Source of the DNA: Bdellovibrio sp. KM01 | Lineage (GTDB): Bacteria; Bdellovibrionota; Bdellovibrionia; Bdellovibrionales; Bdellovibrionaceae | Reading direction: 5' to 3' | Assembly (NCBI RefSeq): GCF_013752535.1 | Contig: NZ_CP058348.1 | Coordinates: 2,852,001 to 2,916,000, forward strand | DNA length: 64,000 bases | Shown: positions 1-8,131 of the stretch, in pieces | Layout: each line of letters begins with the position of its first letter | Position numbering within the stretch: position 1 is the stretch's first letter | The notes under the pieces: model-generated | Database searches by the model: none | Seen by the model: only the letters and a program-made list of their open reading frames with translations | Told to the model about the DNA's origin: nothing | Position numbers and translations under genes: made by a program

Positions 1-1
1 T

Positions 2-502
2 GGCTCCGTCGCAGATTCCGCATATTCGGTGATCAATGGGGAGTTAGCAGCTTATGCCCAATTTGTGGGAGTGGGCGCCGAGTATTCGAACAATACCAAC
101 GAAAACTATTCGGATCTTGCGGGACTTTTTAATCTGAGAGTGCTGGGAAATTCCTTACAAAATACCGGTCTGACTTTTTCATATGGTCTGCGCACAAGGG
201 ATATGACCGGTACCACCGTCACCAAACTTTCACAGCAATTTGCTCAGGCTGATTTGCAAATGTATCTGACGAAGTATTTCGGTTTGGATGGTAAATACAG
301 ATACTATATGCCCGTGAGCAATGATCAACTGGGCGACGTCAACGAGGACCTGTTCGAGGCGAGCGTTTTTATTGACTTTAAAGCGCTTCGAATCTTTGGT
401 TCGTGGGTTCGAGAGAAACAGAAAATTAAAGCCCCCGGGGGAACGGATGAAGTAAATACCGAACGTACCGGAATTCGGTCAGGTATTAAACTTTTCTTTT
501 AG
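2..502 (+). CDS. Outer-membrane beta-barrel-like protein, C-terminal part (5' end outside window)
   Basis: The reading frame is open from the first bases of the window, so the start lies upstream. The visible part is rich in alternating polar and aromatic residues typical of membrane beta-strands (for example YFGLDGKYRYYMP and FGSWVREKQK) and ends in KLFF, a C-terminal aromatic of the kind recognised by the BAM outer-membrane assembly machinery. There is no catalytic motif. The most likely identity is an outer-membrane porin-like or structural barrel; its substrate or role cannot be read from the sequence. A GTG inside the frame at 29 is not needed as a start, because the frame continues upstream with similar composition. 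Confidence 0.6.
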   Translation, partial: GSVADSAYSVINGELAAYAQFVGVGAEYSNNTNENYSDLAGLFNLRVLGNSLQNTGLTFSYGLRTRDMTGTTVTKLSQQFAQADLQMYLTKYFGLDGKYRYYMPVSNDQLGDVNEDLFEASVFIDFKALRIFGSWVREKQKIKAPGGTDEVNTERTGIRSGIKLFF

Positions 503-535
503 ACTTCGGAACCTGCTTCCGGTATTTCCCTGCCT

Positions 536-1375
536 ATGAAGACACACGTTCTTTCCTGGGCATTCATGACAACACTCCTTTGGGCTGCGCCAAGCTGGGC
601 CGTCATCTCAAATCCGGGAAACATCGTAGATTTCAAAGGCGACAACATCTGTCGCATCATGATCAATGATCAAGGCATAAACTCCATCTGCAGCGGCTCC
701 CTGATTCGTCCTGATCTGGTCTTAACCGCTAACCACTGTGTCGTCGGACCTTCTGCAAGAGTCGAAGTCGGCTGCGGATATCAAGGTTTTGATCCGCAAA
801 ACATCGTCACGGTAAAAACGGGCAAAGGAAACGTGGTTGTGCAGAATGTTTCCTTTAAAGAAACCTCTTTGGGGAAATTTACCAGCGTCGACACGGAACT
901 TGATCAGGCTTTGATCAAACTCGATCGAAAGTTTTCCATCGCGCCGCTAAAAATCGGCTTGGATTCTGAGTTTGATGGCACCCGTCCTTGCCTGCTTTCA
1001 GGATATGGAATTAATAAATCGGGAACTGCAGGAGTCCAACTTTCTGCCTGGGTGCCGATTGTTCAGATCGCAATGGAAGCCTATCGCTTTGACAATGTTT
1101 TCGAAAGCACCATGCCCGATCCAGGTTACGCCAAACCACGAGTCGATGAAATGGCCGCCACGTCCATCGAGTCCACGATGCAAGGGGTTTCCTTGCTAGC
1201 GGGAGATTCTGGTGGTCCTTTTCTTTGTTACAACAAGCAGGGCGAGCTGATGCAACTGGGCATCAGCAATTCAATTCTCCGCCAGAGTGAAATGAAATCG
1301 GGACACCTGTTTTTTACCGTGAACTCTTTTGCGATGAAGATCAGCCCTCGGATGCGCAAGACTTTAGGTCTTTAG
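536..1375 (+). CDS. Secreted trypsin-like serine protease (S1 family)
   Basis: The 279-residue product starts with a signal peptide (about residues 1-22, ending PSWA). It carries the chymotrypsin-fold triad: His67 in LTANHC, Asp123 in ELDQALIKL and Ser225 in GDSGGP. It should be exported and cleave peptide bonds; specificity cannot be assigned. There is no obvious ribosome-binding site, only a short hairpin between 507 and 521 after the preceding gene. The 3' end overlaps the convergent gene at 1372 by four bases. It is one of three trypsin-like proteases in this window; the other two are lipoproteins, while this one has no lipobox and so is probably soluble in the periplasm or secreted. Confidence 0.88.
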   Translation: MKTHVLSWAFMTTLLWAAPSWAVISNPGNIVDFKGDNICRIMINDQGINSICSGSLIRPDLVLTANHCVVGPSARVEVGCGYQGFDPQNIVTVKTGKGNVVVQNVSFKETSLGKFTSVDTELDQALIKLDRKFSIAPLKIGLDSEFDGTRPCLLSGYGINKSGTAGVQLSAWVPIVQIAMEAYRFDNVFESTMPDPGYAKPRVDEMAATSIESTMQGVSLLAGDSGGPFLCYNKQGELMQLGISNSILRQSEMKSGHLFFTVNSFAMKISPRMRKTLGL

Positions 1376-2052
1376 TTCAAAGCTTCGAAAACACCTTCCC
1401 CCGTCACAAAATAACTTTGAGTGGATTCTTGATGGCTGACTGCCGAATCCAGCGTCCAGTGCAAGTTCATCTGCATGGCTGCGATGGGATTTTTCGTGGT
1501 CCCAATATTTGTGACGGCAGGAATATTTGCCTGAACGTTGAATTCAAAACCCCACGCCACTGACAGATCTGCGGGCAGAATCGTCGCATTCGCAATATAA
1601 CGACCCAACCCATTCACGCTGCCATTCGTGGAGTACATCACTCGGTAAGTGAAATCCACGACAACCATATCGAATCCATTTTTGTATTGCACATTATAGG
1701 TTCTGTATTGGGGAGTACTCCAACCTTGCAAATCAGTCCAGCACTTCACTCCTGAAGGCAAAGCATTGGCCGTATCAAACTTGGAATTCGTCACGGGCTT
1801 TCCTGCCTGAATGATCTCCCACACAGTTTTTCCGATGTTCACGACTTCCCCCAGGGACTGCAGATTCCAAGCCGCCGCAGGAATATTGCAGGCACTTTGA
1901 TTCTGCAAAGCAGACTGAGAATTTTCGTCAGTCACATCCCGAACAATGACATTCTTAATTTCGAAAAATTCCTTTGAACGCTGCTGAGTTTGCGCAAAGG
2001 ACAGAGAGGAAAGAACAACAGAAAGAGCGATGATTGCAAAGACACGAATCAT
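1372..2052 (-). CDS. Secreted protein of unknown function
   Basis: The 226-residue product has a clear signal peptide (MIRVFAIIALSVVLSSLSFA, then QTQQ). The start is well supported by AGGAGG seven bases upstream. The mature part has few cysteines and many Thr/Asn/Val residues, suggesting a beta-rich soluble domain. I do not recognise a family. The gene is convergent with the upstream trypsin-like gene and their stop codons overlap, so the two are not co-transcribed. Confidence 0.7.
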   Translation of the reverse strand: MIRVFAIIALSVVLSSLSFAQTQQRSKEFFEIKNVIVRDVTDENSQSALQNQSACNIPAAAWNLQSLGEVVNIGKTVWEIIQAGKPVTNSKFDTANALPSGVKCWTDLQGWSTPQYRTYNVQYKNGFDMVVVDFTYRVMYSTNGSVNGLGRYIANATILPADLSVAWGFEFNVQANIPAVTNIGTTKNPIAAMQMNLHWTLDSAVSHQESTQSYFVTGEGVFEALN

Positions 2053-2113
2053 AGAAACCTCCTAAAGGTGGAGCACTTCTATCAAGAGATTTCGCTTTAG
2101 CAAGTGAAGTTTA

Positions 2114-2695
2114 TTACCACTCTTTGCTGAGGGTAAGAGTTGGAAACAACCACGTCTTCGTATTTGCTTCTGACGTCTCGGTTCCATCGACAGTTTTTTT
2201 AGAATAAGCTGCGTGATAGTAATTAAGGCCAACTCCCATTCGGAATCCGGATTTAATTTCCGGCATCACGTTGAAGCCGACCATGTAACTCGTACCCTGC
2301 CATGCTTCATTATTATTCGACACGACGTTCTTATAAGTCCCTTTAGCCAAAACATTGAAATTAGCAATTAGGCTGAAGGCATCGCTTTTGCCAAAAATAA
2401 ATTTTACTGCGGGACCGGTATCTGATGTTTGAAAAGAAGTCGGTACTGTGGAACCTGTCGCGTTCGAATTACCTGACATACTGATGCCCAGATAACTCCA
2501 ACCCGCCCACCATTTTTTGGAAAGGTGCAAATAGCCCGTCACATTGTAATAGTATTTTGTCGCATCGTCTCTAACATCAGTGGAGCTAGTATTTTCAGAA
2601 ATATAAGAGCCTGCAATGTCTAACATGAACTCAGCGCGAGCGTGCGGAGCCACCATAAAAAGAATCAGAATGATAATAAACGCTGAGGTCTTCAT
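2114..2695 (-). CDS. Putative outer-membrane beta-barrel protein
   Basis: The 193-residue product begins MKTSAFIIILILFMVAPHARA, a signal peptide, which is why this start is preferred over an in-frame GTG 16 codons upstream. The mature part alternates polar and aromatic residues (YYYNVTGYLHLSKKWWAGWSY, FRMGVGLNYYHAAYSKK) and ends KEW, like a small eight-stranded outer-membrane barrel. No ribosome-binding site is visible at this start. Neither ligand nor function can be inferred. Confidence 0.6.
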   Translation of the reverse strand: MKTSAFIIILILFMVAPHARAEFMLDIAGSYISENTSSTDVRDDATKYYYNVTGYLHLSKKWWAGWSYLGISMSGNSNATGSTVPTSFQTSDTGPAVKFIFGKSDAFSLIANFNVLAKGTYKNVVSNNNEAWQGTSYMVGFNVMPEIKSGFRMGVGLNYYHAAYSKKTVDGTETSEANTKTWLFPTLTLSKEW

Positions 2696-2781
2696 ATCAT
2701 TCTGATCGGAATCACAAGATCTTGACTGAAATTTATTAAGCACACTTAATCAGGATTAGAAATCTCCCGATCTTGGTCGAG

Positions 2782-3975
2782 TTATTTCTTGATCAAAAGT
2801 GCGGCATAGAAGCCGTCGAATCCTTCACGGTCTGGACGAAGGTGGATCTCTTTTTCCAACGACCACTCCTCGCCATGTTCACTCATAAAGCGTGCGATTT
2901 GCTTTTCGTTTTCTGAAGGGAATAAGCTGCAAGTGGCATAAACCATTTTGCCACCTTTTTTCGTCATTTTGGAATAAGACGTCAGCAACTCATACTGCAG
3001 TGTTTGCAGACGAGTGATTTCATCTTCGCTGAGTTTCCATTTGGAATCAGGATTACGACGCAAAACCCCCATGCCTGAACAAGGAACATCCAACAACACG
3101 CGATCCGCTTCACCATGCAGGCGCTTGATCACCTTGCTGGAATCAATCACGCGAGTTTCGATAATGTCGATGCCATTGCGGCGCGCACGCACTTTCAACT
3201 CTTGAAGTTTCCACTCGTGGATATCCATAGAAATAATGCGGCCTTTGTTTTTCATCAAAGAAGCGATGTGAAGTGATTTACCACCGGCACCCGCACACGC
3301 ATCAACCACACGTTGCCCCGGTTGCACGTCAAGCATCGGCACAACCATTTGCGAAGCCGCATCTTGAACTTCGAACATACCTTTGCGGAAAGCCTCAGTG
3401 ATGAAGACGTTGCGACGTTCTTTTAATTTCAAGGCATAAGGAAGATCCGGAGAAACCGGCAAAGCTTCGATCTCGGCTTTTTTAAGTTCTTCGATCACTT
3501 GATCCGGAGTGAATTTCAAAGCATTCACGCGCATAAAAACTTCCGCGGGCTTATTCAAAGCCTTCACTACTTTTTCCCAAACATCGCCCAATTCCTGACG
3601 ACCGCGGGCATCCATCCAATCAGGAATGGATTGAGCGACCGGGAATTTTTCCTGAGCCTCTTTTTCGCGAGCTTTGATGAAATCGTAATTCAAACCTTCG
3701 AATTCTTCCCAATCAGGTGGAAGATCGAAGCCCATTCGCAACCACTGAATACCCACGATACGCCACATGTCCCCGCTTTGTCCCATGAACTCCAGCAAGC
3801 GGTACCAGCGGACAACTTCGTAAACAGTTTCCGCAAAAAATTTGCGATCGCGGGAACCCCACTTGGAGTGTCCCTTAAGATTGTATTGAATGACTTTATC
3901 GGCGTATTTGTTTTGGTCGAAGATTTCTTCTAAACCATTAACAACGGCCTCTGCGAGATGTCTGTGAATTTTCAA
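2782..3975 (-). CDS. RsmB/NOP2/Sun-family rRNA (cytosine-C5) methyltransferase
   Basis: The 397-residue product is probably a cytosolic SAM-dependent enzyme that methylates a cytosine in rRNA (RsmB-type m5C). The N-terminal about 150 residues are a helical RNA-binding region. The Rossmann methyltransferase domain follows, with DACAGAGGKS (SAM loop, residues 225-234), catalytic Cys299 in DVPCSG and Cys349 in YATCSL, the two-cysteine arrangement of this family. Translation starts at TTG, which overlaps the TGA stop of the upstream gene at 3972 (TTGA), so the two are translationally coupled. The family is certain; the exact target base (16S C967 in E. coli RsmB) is inferred. Confidence 0.88.
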   Translation of the reverse strand: MKIHRHLAEAVVNGLEEIFDQNKYADKVIQYNLKGHSKWGSRDRKFFAETVYEVVRWYRLLEFMGQSGDMWRIVGIQWLRMGFDLPPDWEEFEGLNYDFIKAREKEAQEKFPVAQSIPDWMDARGRQELGDVWEKVVKALNKPAEVFMRVNALKFTPDQVIEELKKAEIEALPVSPDLPYALKLKERRNVFITEAFRKGMFEVQDAASQMVVPMLDVQPGQRVVDACAGAGGKSLHIASLMKNKGRIISMDIHEWKLQELKVRARRNGIDIIETRVIDSSKVIKRLHGEADRVLLDVPCSGMGVLRRNPDSKWKLSEDEITRLQTLQYELLTSYSKMTKKGGKMVYATCSLFPSENEKQIARFMSEHGEEWSLEKEIHLRPDREGFDGFYAALLIKK

Positions 3976-4634
3976 AATGTAAATACCAAGCCAGCGGCTA
4001 AAAAGGTTCCATTAATTTGCCCGGAAGAGAGCAAAAACAGGGAATTTCTTAACCCAGCCTCAAGGAAGAATCCAGTGTTTTCAAAGACATTGAAAAAGCG
4101 TGCACCCGCGATCAATTGATAATCCAAAGTCAGTGCCGACTTGGAGTTGGTTTGCTTCATAAAGATGCCCAACCCCGCTCCCGCACCGAAGTACAAAGGG
4201 AAACGAGAGTTTGCATCAGGAAAAGTGATCACAGGCAAAAAGGAGATCTTGCTCGTATTTTCGTCAGACACATTGTAGTCCGAATACTCCATACGAATAT
4301 TCAAATCCATCGAGTTGTACCACTCCCCCACACGGTAGGTGACGCCGAAGTTGTTTTTTCCCACGTCGTCCTGTTGACCGTTTTTACCCCAGTCATAGGA
4401 TTGCGAAGCCATATAGCGGGCATAATGAATTGCCAGATAGTGGTCGCTGGAACCATTAAAAGTGCTTTGGGAGTTTCCACCACCCACATACGTGGTGTTG
4501 TCATCCTGATTGTCTTTTTGAAAATATTTCGATGCGGCATCACGGCCTACGACGGGTTGCTGTGCCGAGGCATTAGATGCAAACAGAGAGATTGGAAGCA
4601 ATAGGGGCAAAAATACGGAAAAAACGTTCTTCAT
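3972..4634 (-). CDS. Secreted or outer-membrane protein of unknown function
   Basis: The 220-residue product has a signal peptide (MKNVFSVFLPLLLPISLFASNASA). The mature sequence includes SDHYLAIHYARYMASQSY, RFPLYFGAGAGLGIF and a C-terminal FLAAGLVFTF. This pattern of amphipathic strands with a terminal Phe suggests an outer-membrane beta-barrel. A GAGGTGACTT element supports the start. It is first in a two-gene unit with the rRNA methyltransferase through a TTGA overlap, an odd pairing with no obvious functional link. Confidence 0.65.
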   Translation of the reverse strand: MKNVFSVFLPLLLPISLFASNASAQQPVVGRDAASKYFQKDNQDDNTTYVGGGNSQSTFNGSSDHYLAIHYARYMASQSYDWGKNGQQDDVGKNNFGVTYRVGEWYNSMDLNIRMEYSDYNVSDENTSKISFLPVITFPDANSRFPLYFGAGAGLGIFMKQTNSKSALTLDYQLIAGARFFNVFENTGFFLEAGLRNSLFLLSSGQINGTFLAAGLVFTF

Positions 4635-4733
4635 AAGTCACCTCGTTCTCAGCCATTATCATAGCCAAATTTGGGCCCTGAGCGGAACTCATTGCAGTGT
4701 AAAATGATGCATATGGTCAATAGGCTGGAGGCA

Positions 4734-4762
4734 TTGACTCTGAGAGGGGCGATACCTAATCT
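4734..4762 (+). promoter_or_regulatory. Sigma-70-type promoter for the nrdR-nusB cluster
   Basis: TTGACT and TAATCT are spaced by 17 bases and lie 33 bases before the nrdR start. Both boxes fit the housekeeping consensus well. No convincing NrdR box was seen nearby. Confidence 0.55.
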
Positions 4763-4794
4763 CCGCATAACCTTTTGGGACGGGACCAAAGACT

Positions 4795-5379
4795 ATGAAA
4801 TGCCCTTTTTGTGGCCATGCCGATGACAGAGTTTTAGATACGCGAGTGCAGAAAGATGGCAGCATCCGTCGCCGTCGCGAATGCCTTGAGTGCAAAGCTC
4901 GTTTTTCGACAGTTGAAACAATCATGATCGCCCTCCCATATATCATTAAAAAAGACGGTCGCCGCGAACCATTCAGCAAAGAAAAAATTCTGAAGGGCCT
5001 ATCCGCAGCGACTCAAAAACGTCCTGTCAGTGTCGCGCAAATCGATGCCGTGGTAGAGCGAATTGCAGCTTGGATCGTCAACCGTGGCGAATCTGAAGTC
5101 AGCTCTCGCCTCTTAGGCAAAAAGGTGATGGCGGAACTGAAACAGCTTGATGACGTGGCTTATGTTCGTTTCGCGAGTGTTTATCGTACCTTTAAAGACG
5201 TCCAGGAATTTGTTGAGACTCTTGAAGACGCTGAACTGCTTGATTTTGTCGATGCAAGTAATCCACAATTAAGCCTTACAGCGATGAACTTTGTTGAAAG
5301 CGAGAAAAAGCCAAATCATGAAACTGACAGCAAGACGCCAAGCCCGGGAGCTCGCACTCCAAATCCTGTTCCAAACTGA
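4795..5379 (+). CDS. nrdR: Transcriptional repressor NrdR of ribonucleotide reductase genes
   Basis: NrdR binds ATP/dATP and represses ribonucleotide reductase genes. The N-terminal zinc ribbon is visible (Cys3, Cys6, Cys30, Cys33 in CPFC and CLEC), followed by an ATP-cone domain (about residues 46-140; PYIIKKDGRREPFSKEKI). At 194 residues it is longer than the usual about 150-160; the extra tail from about residue 150 is polar and low in complexity and its last 62 bases overlap the start of nusB. It heads a compact cluster with nusB and two unknown genes. Confidence 0.95.
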   Translation: MKCPFCGHADDRVLDTRVQKDGSIRRRRECLECKARFSTVETIMIALPYIIKKDGRREPFSKEKILKGLSAATQKRPVSVAQIDAVVERIAAWIVNRGESEVSSRLLGKKVMAELKQLDDVAYVRFASVYRTFKDVQEFVETLEDAELLDFVDASNPQLSLTAMNFVESEKKPNHETDSKTPSPGARTPNPVPN

Positions 5380-5725
5380 GTTCACGCCGACAATCAGCGT
5401 TCGCACATTCATGGATGTTTTCGAAGAATCTTACGACGCTGAGACGATCTCTTACGCCGATCTTTTGATCAAAGGTGTTCAGGAAAACAAGGCCGCCGTA
5501 GATTCTAAAATCCAAGCGTCCAGCGCGCACTGGAAAGTCGAGCGTATGGCCACGATCGATCGCAATATTTTGCGTATCGCCGTTTGGGAAATGAAATTCT
5601 CGGCTGATCCTATCAAAGAAAACATCGCCATCAATGAAGCGGTTGAAATCGCTAAAAAGTACGGCACGTCTGACTCTGCAAGCTTCGTGAATGGGCTTTT
5701 GGATCAAGTGAGCAAGGTACACTAA
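5318..5725 (+). CDS. nusB: Transcription antitermination factor NusB
   Basis: The 135-residue product is the all-helical NusB, which with NusE (S10) binds boxA RNA during rRNA transcription. The typical N-terminus MKLTARRQARELALQILFQ fixes the start at 5318, inside the nrdR reading frame. IDRNILRIAVWEMKF and KENIAINEAVEIAKKYG are the usual core motifs. The gene ends TAATG, sharing its last A with the ATG of the next gene, so it is translationally coupled to it. Confidence 0.95.
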   Translation: MKLTARRQARELALQILFQTEFTPTISVRTFMDVFEESYDAETISYADLLIKGVQENKAAVDSKIQASSAHWKVERMATIDRNILRIAVWEMKFSADPIKENIAINEAVEIAKKYGTSDSASFVNGLLDQVSKVH

Positions 5726-6177
5726 TGGCAGTCAATGTGCTTTCCCAAGCTGGCGCTTTAAACCCGGGATCTGATCTTTGGGTCGTGCCGCAACTTGGGA
5801 AATCACAATGGACCAGCAAGCTTGATTGGTACTTGAATTTCCAATTGTGCAAATCCTCCCGTCATACCAGCGCCAACGTGCCTGGATTCTTAAATGACGT
5901 GATCAAAGAAACTGAATTGAGCAAATTCTATCGCCCGGTGGCTGCTGCAGCCCCGATGATGATTGCTTCCGAGACCCTGCTTCCCAACAAGTGGGTTGTG
6001 GTTGTGCCTTGGAATGACAATATCGGTGCTTGGACAGAATCAATCTTTCGCGTTTGGAGTGGTTTACAACAGCCTACTTTGCGCGTTTTCCTGCCACCTG
6101 GACAAAGTACTGGGAACTTCCAGCAAGCCTGGGTGAAGCATCATAGCAATCAGGATTTCACTGTCGTGCTTGATTAA
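5725..6177 (+). CDS. Conserved-looking cytosolic protein of unknown function
   Basis: The 150-residue product has no signal peptide or membrane segment. Its ATG overlaps the nusB stop by one base, which strongly supports that it is real and co-expressed. The sequence is rich in Trp (DLWVVPQLGKSQW, NKWVVVVPWNDNIG, FRVWSGLQ). I recognise no family. The position between nusB and another unknown gene suggests co-expression with the transcription-factor genes but gives no function. Confidence 0.65.
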   Translation: MAVNVLSQAGALNPGSDLWVVPQLGKSQWTSKLDWYLNFQLCKSSRHTSANVPGFLNDVIKETELSKFYRPVAAAAPMMIASETLLPNKWVVVVPWNDNIGAWTESIFRVWSGLQQPTLRVFLPPGQSTGNFQQAWVKHHSNQDFTVVLD

Positions 6178-6221
6178 TCCTCTCTCCTGCCTTCACAATG
6201 AAGGTAAGAGGATTGCATCAC

Positions 6222-6779
6222 ATGGAACGTCTATCACAAGCTCTAGTTTCTAAAATTTCCACTTTTCAAAAACGCCTTCAATCATTTCTGGAAAACGATT
6301 TCGATCCCCAATCAGAAGAGCGCGAACGCGTGCAAACTGAATTCGAAGCTTCCCGTGATGAGGCTTTGATTCGTGGACTTTCTCAAGGTTTACCGGAAGA
6401 TCACATCGATCGTGCGATCGTGGTGTTCTCTCGCCTGGCGATGTTGTTTCAAGCAGGCATTCTGCTGGAAAATCATGATGGTGACTGGAAAGCTCAAGCT
6501 TTCTTTCACAAAGGTGTTTCTGAACTTTTCAAAAACAATGCAAAGTCTTCGCTAAGTATTCCTAACGCACATTTGATGGCGTGGATGAAAACAGATGCCT
6601 CTGCGATCTTGCGCAAAACGAATTTGCAGCACCTGGATCCCGAAAATAAAACGACGTGCTTGCTGATTAAAGTAACTCCGGACTTTTCTTTCATTCTGTT
6701 CTCTACTTTGCCGGATATCTGGTTGCAGTCGCACACGGACAGTGTTCGTCGGGCTTTAATCAACGGCTTTGCCGACTAG
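6222..6779 (+). CDS. Protein of unknown function
   Basis: The 185-residue soluble product begins MERLSQALVSKISTFQKRLQ, an amphipathic helical start; the sequence stays largely helical to about residue 100. An upstream in-frame ATG at 6198 (MKVRGLHH) has no ribosome-binding site, while AAGAGG lies before the chosen start. No motif is recognised. It is followed after six bases by the PpsR gene, so it is probably in the same operon. Confidence 0.55.
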   Translation: MERLSQALVSKISTFQKRLQSFLENDFDPQSEERERVQTEFEASRDEALIRGLSQGLPEDHIDRAIVVFSRLAMLFQAGILLENHDGDWKAQAFFHKGVSELFKNNAKSSLSIPNAHLMAWMKTDASAILRKTNLQHLDPENKTTCLLIKVTPDFSFILFSTLPDIWLQSHTDSVRRALINGFAD

Positions 6780-6785
6780 GATTCC

Positions 6786-7631
6786 ATGACGACTGAAGCA
6801 AAACCCTACACGATCTATATTCTTTCAGACAGTACCGGGGAAACAGCGGCGACCATGATCCGCGCCGCTTTGGTTCAGTACTCCAATAAAGACATCAACA
6901 TCATTCGCAGTAAGAATGTGCGCACGGAAACCCAAGCTGAAGCTGTGGTCGAAGAATGTTTCGAACGCCGCGGGATGCTGGCCTACACTGTTGCGAGCCC
7001 TTCTTTGCGTAACAAGATCCGTGATTTTGCCTCCAGCAAAGGCATTCCGCACTTTGACTTGTTAGGACCTTTGCTTTCAACATTAGATACTTTCTTTGGC
7101 GAGCACTCGGAATCCCATGTGGGCGCCTTGCGTGCCGTGGATGAACGTTATTTCAAACGCATCGAAGCAATCGAATATACGGTGAAACACGATGACGGCA
7201 AAACGTTTGCCGAACTTGATAAAGCCGACATCGTGCTGGTGGGGATCTCCCGTACCAGTAAAACTCCCCTGTCAATTTTCTTAAGCCATAAGGGTTGGAA
7301 AGTGGCCAACGTGCCTCTGGTTTTGAATGCTCCTCTTCCAGAGGAGTTGTTCAAAGTCGATCAGCGCCGCGTGGTCGGGCTCATCATCGACATGGAGTCG
7401 CTGCAAAGAATTCGTAAAAGCCGTTTGGAAAAATTCGGCCAGGATCCTGGTGGCGAATACGCTTCGATGTCCCATATCGCCAAAGAAATCGAATTTGCTG
7501 AAAAGATCTTTAAGCAAAACCGCCGCTGGCCCGTTTTCAATGTTACCGAACGCGCCCTTGAGGAAACAGCTAGCGAGATCGTGCGTATCATCGCTGCCCG
7601 CCTGGGACTCCCAGACAGCGTGATCTTTTAG
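6786..7631 (+). CDS. ppsR: PEP synthase regulatory protein (bifunctional kinase/pyrophosphorylase, DUF299)
   Basis: The 281-residue cytosolic enzyme belongs to the family that uses ADP to phosphorylate and inactivate phosphoenolpyruvate synthase (or pyruvate phosphate dikinase) and uses phosphate to reverse this. Seen here are the N-terminal IYILSDSTGETAATM motif and the nucleotide-binding loop VGISRTSKTPLSIFLSHKG (about residues 151-169), both characteristic. Length matches the family. It is last in the nrdR-led cluster. Whether the partner is PEP synthase or PPDK cannot be told, because neither gene is in the window. Confidence 0.92.
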   Translation: MTTEAKPYTIYILSDSTGETAATMIRAALVQYSNKDINIIRSKNVRTETQAEAVVEECFERRGMLAYTVASPSLRNKIRDFASSKGIPHFDLLGPLLSTLDTFFGEHSESHVGALRAVDERYFKRIEAIEYTVKHDDGKTFAELDKADIVLVGISRTSKTPLSIFLSHKGWKVANVPLVLNAPLPEELFKVDQRRVVGLIIDMESLQRIRKSRLEKFGQDPGGEYASMSHIAKEIEFAEKIFKQNRRWPVFNVTERALEETASEIVRIIAARLGLPDSVIF

Positions 7632-7738
7632 AGACCGAGAATTGCTCCGTCGATAGTCTAGAGAGATGTCCTCATGCATTTTGAATTAATTCATATATTG
7701 ATATCCTAAACATATTGAAAAATATGCGAGGACTTTCC

Positions 7739-8128
7739 ATGCGTCGGATTTGTATGTGTGTTTATATTTTCTCCTTTCTGTCTTTCACCGCATTCGCGAA
7801 AACCACTGAAAAGAAAAAAGACGAAAAAAGAAAACCCAGTCAGACATTCAATTACACCGTTTATTCCGAAGACTTTCCAAAAGAGCAATTGGACGGACCT
7901 GTGAACGCTTCACAACAAGAAGCCGCTGTTCTGAATCCTGGTCAACGCGACATGTATCTATCTCAAGCTGGTTTGATAAAGTACGTGGCCAGCTGGGATC
8001 ATCTTGAAAAAGATATTCTGGTCCTGCGCGCCTCAAAAAACTCGCTTGCCATTTTGCGCTCCAAATATCCCACACTTCCACCTGCATCTTTGCAGCAACT
8101 GCAAATACTTTTGAAGACGAGTAAATAG
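7739..8128 (+). CDS. Small secreted protein, partner of the caspase-like gene
   Basis: The 129-residue product has a signal peptide (MRRICMCVYIFSFLSFTAFA) followed by a highly charged Lys/Glu stretch. The start at 7739 is chosen over TTG 7715 and ATG 7724 because AGGA sits at the right distance and because it gives the best signal peptide. There is no recognised domain. It ends three bases before the next gene, so the two secreted proteins are almost certainly made together. Confidence 0.6.
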   Translation: MRRICMCVYIFSFLSFTAFAKTTEKKKDEKRKPSQTFNYTVYSEDFPKEQLDGPVNASQQEAAVLNPGQRDMYLSQAGLIKYVASWDHLEKDILVLRASKNSLAILRSKYPTLPPASLQQLQILLKTSK

Positions 8129-8131
8129 ACT

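Noticed and set aside
507-521. Short hairpin after the first gene (CGGAA/TTCCG)
   Set aside because: The stem is only five base pairs and no T-run follows, so I do not list it as a terminator.
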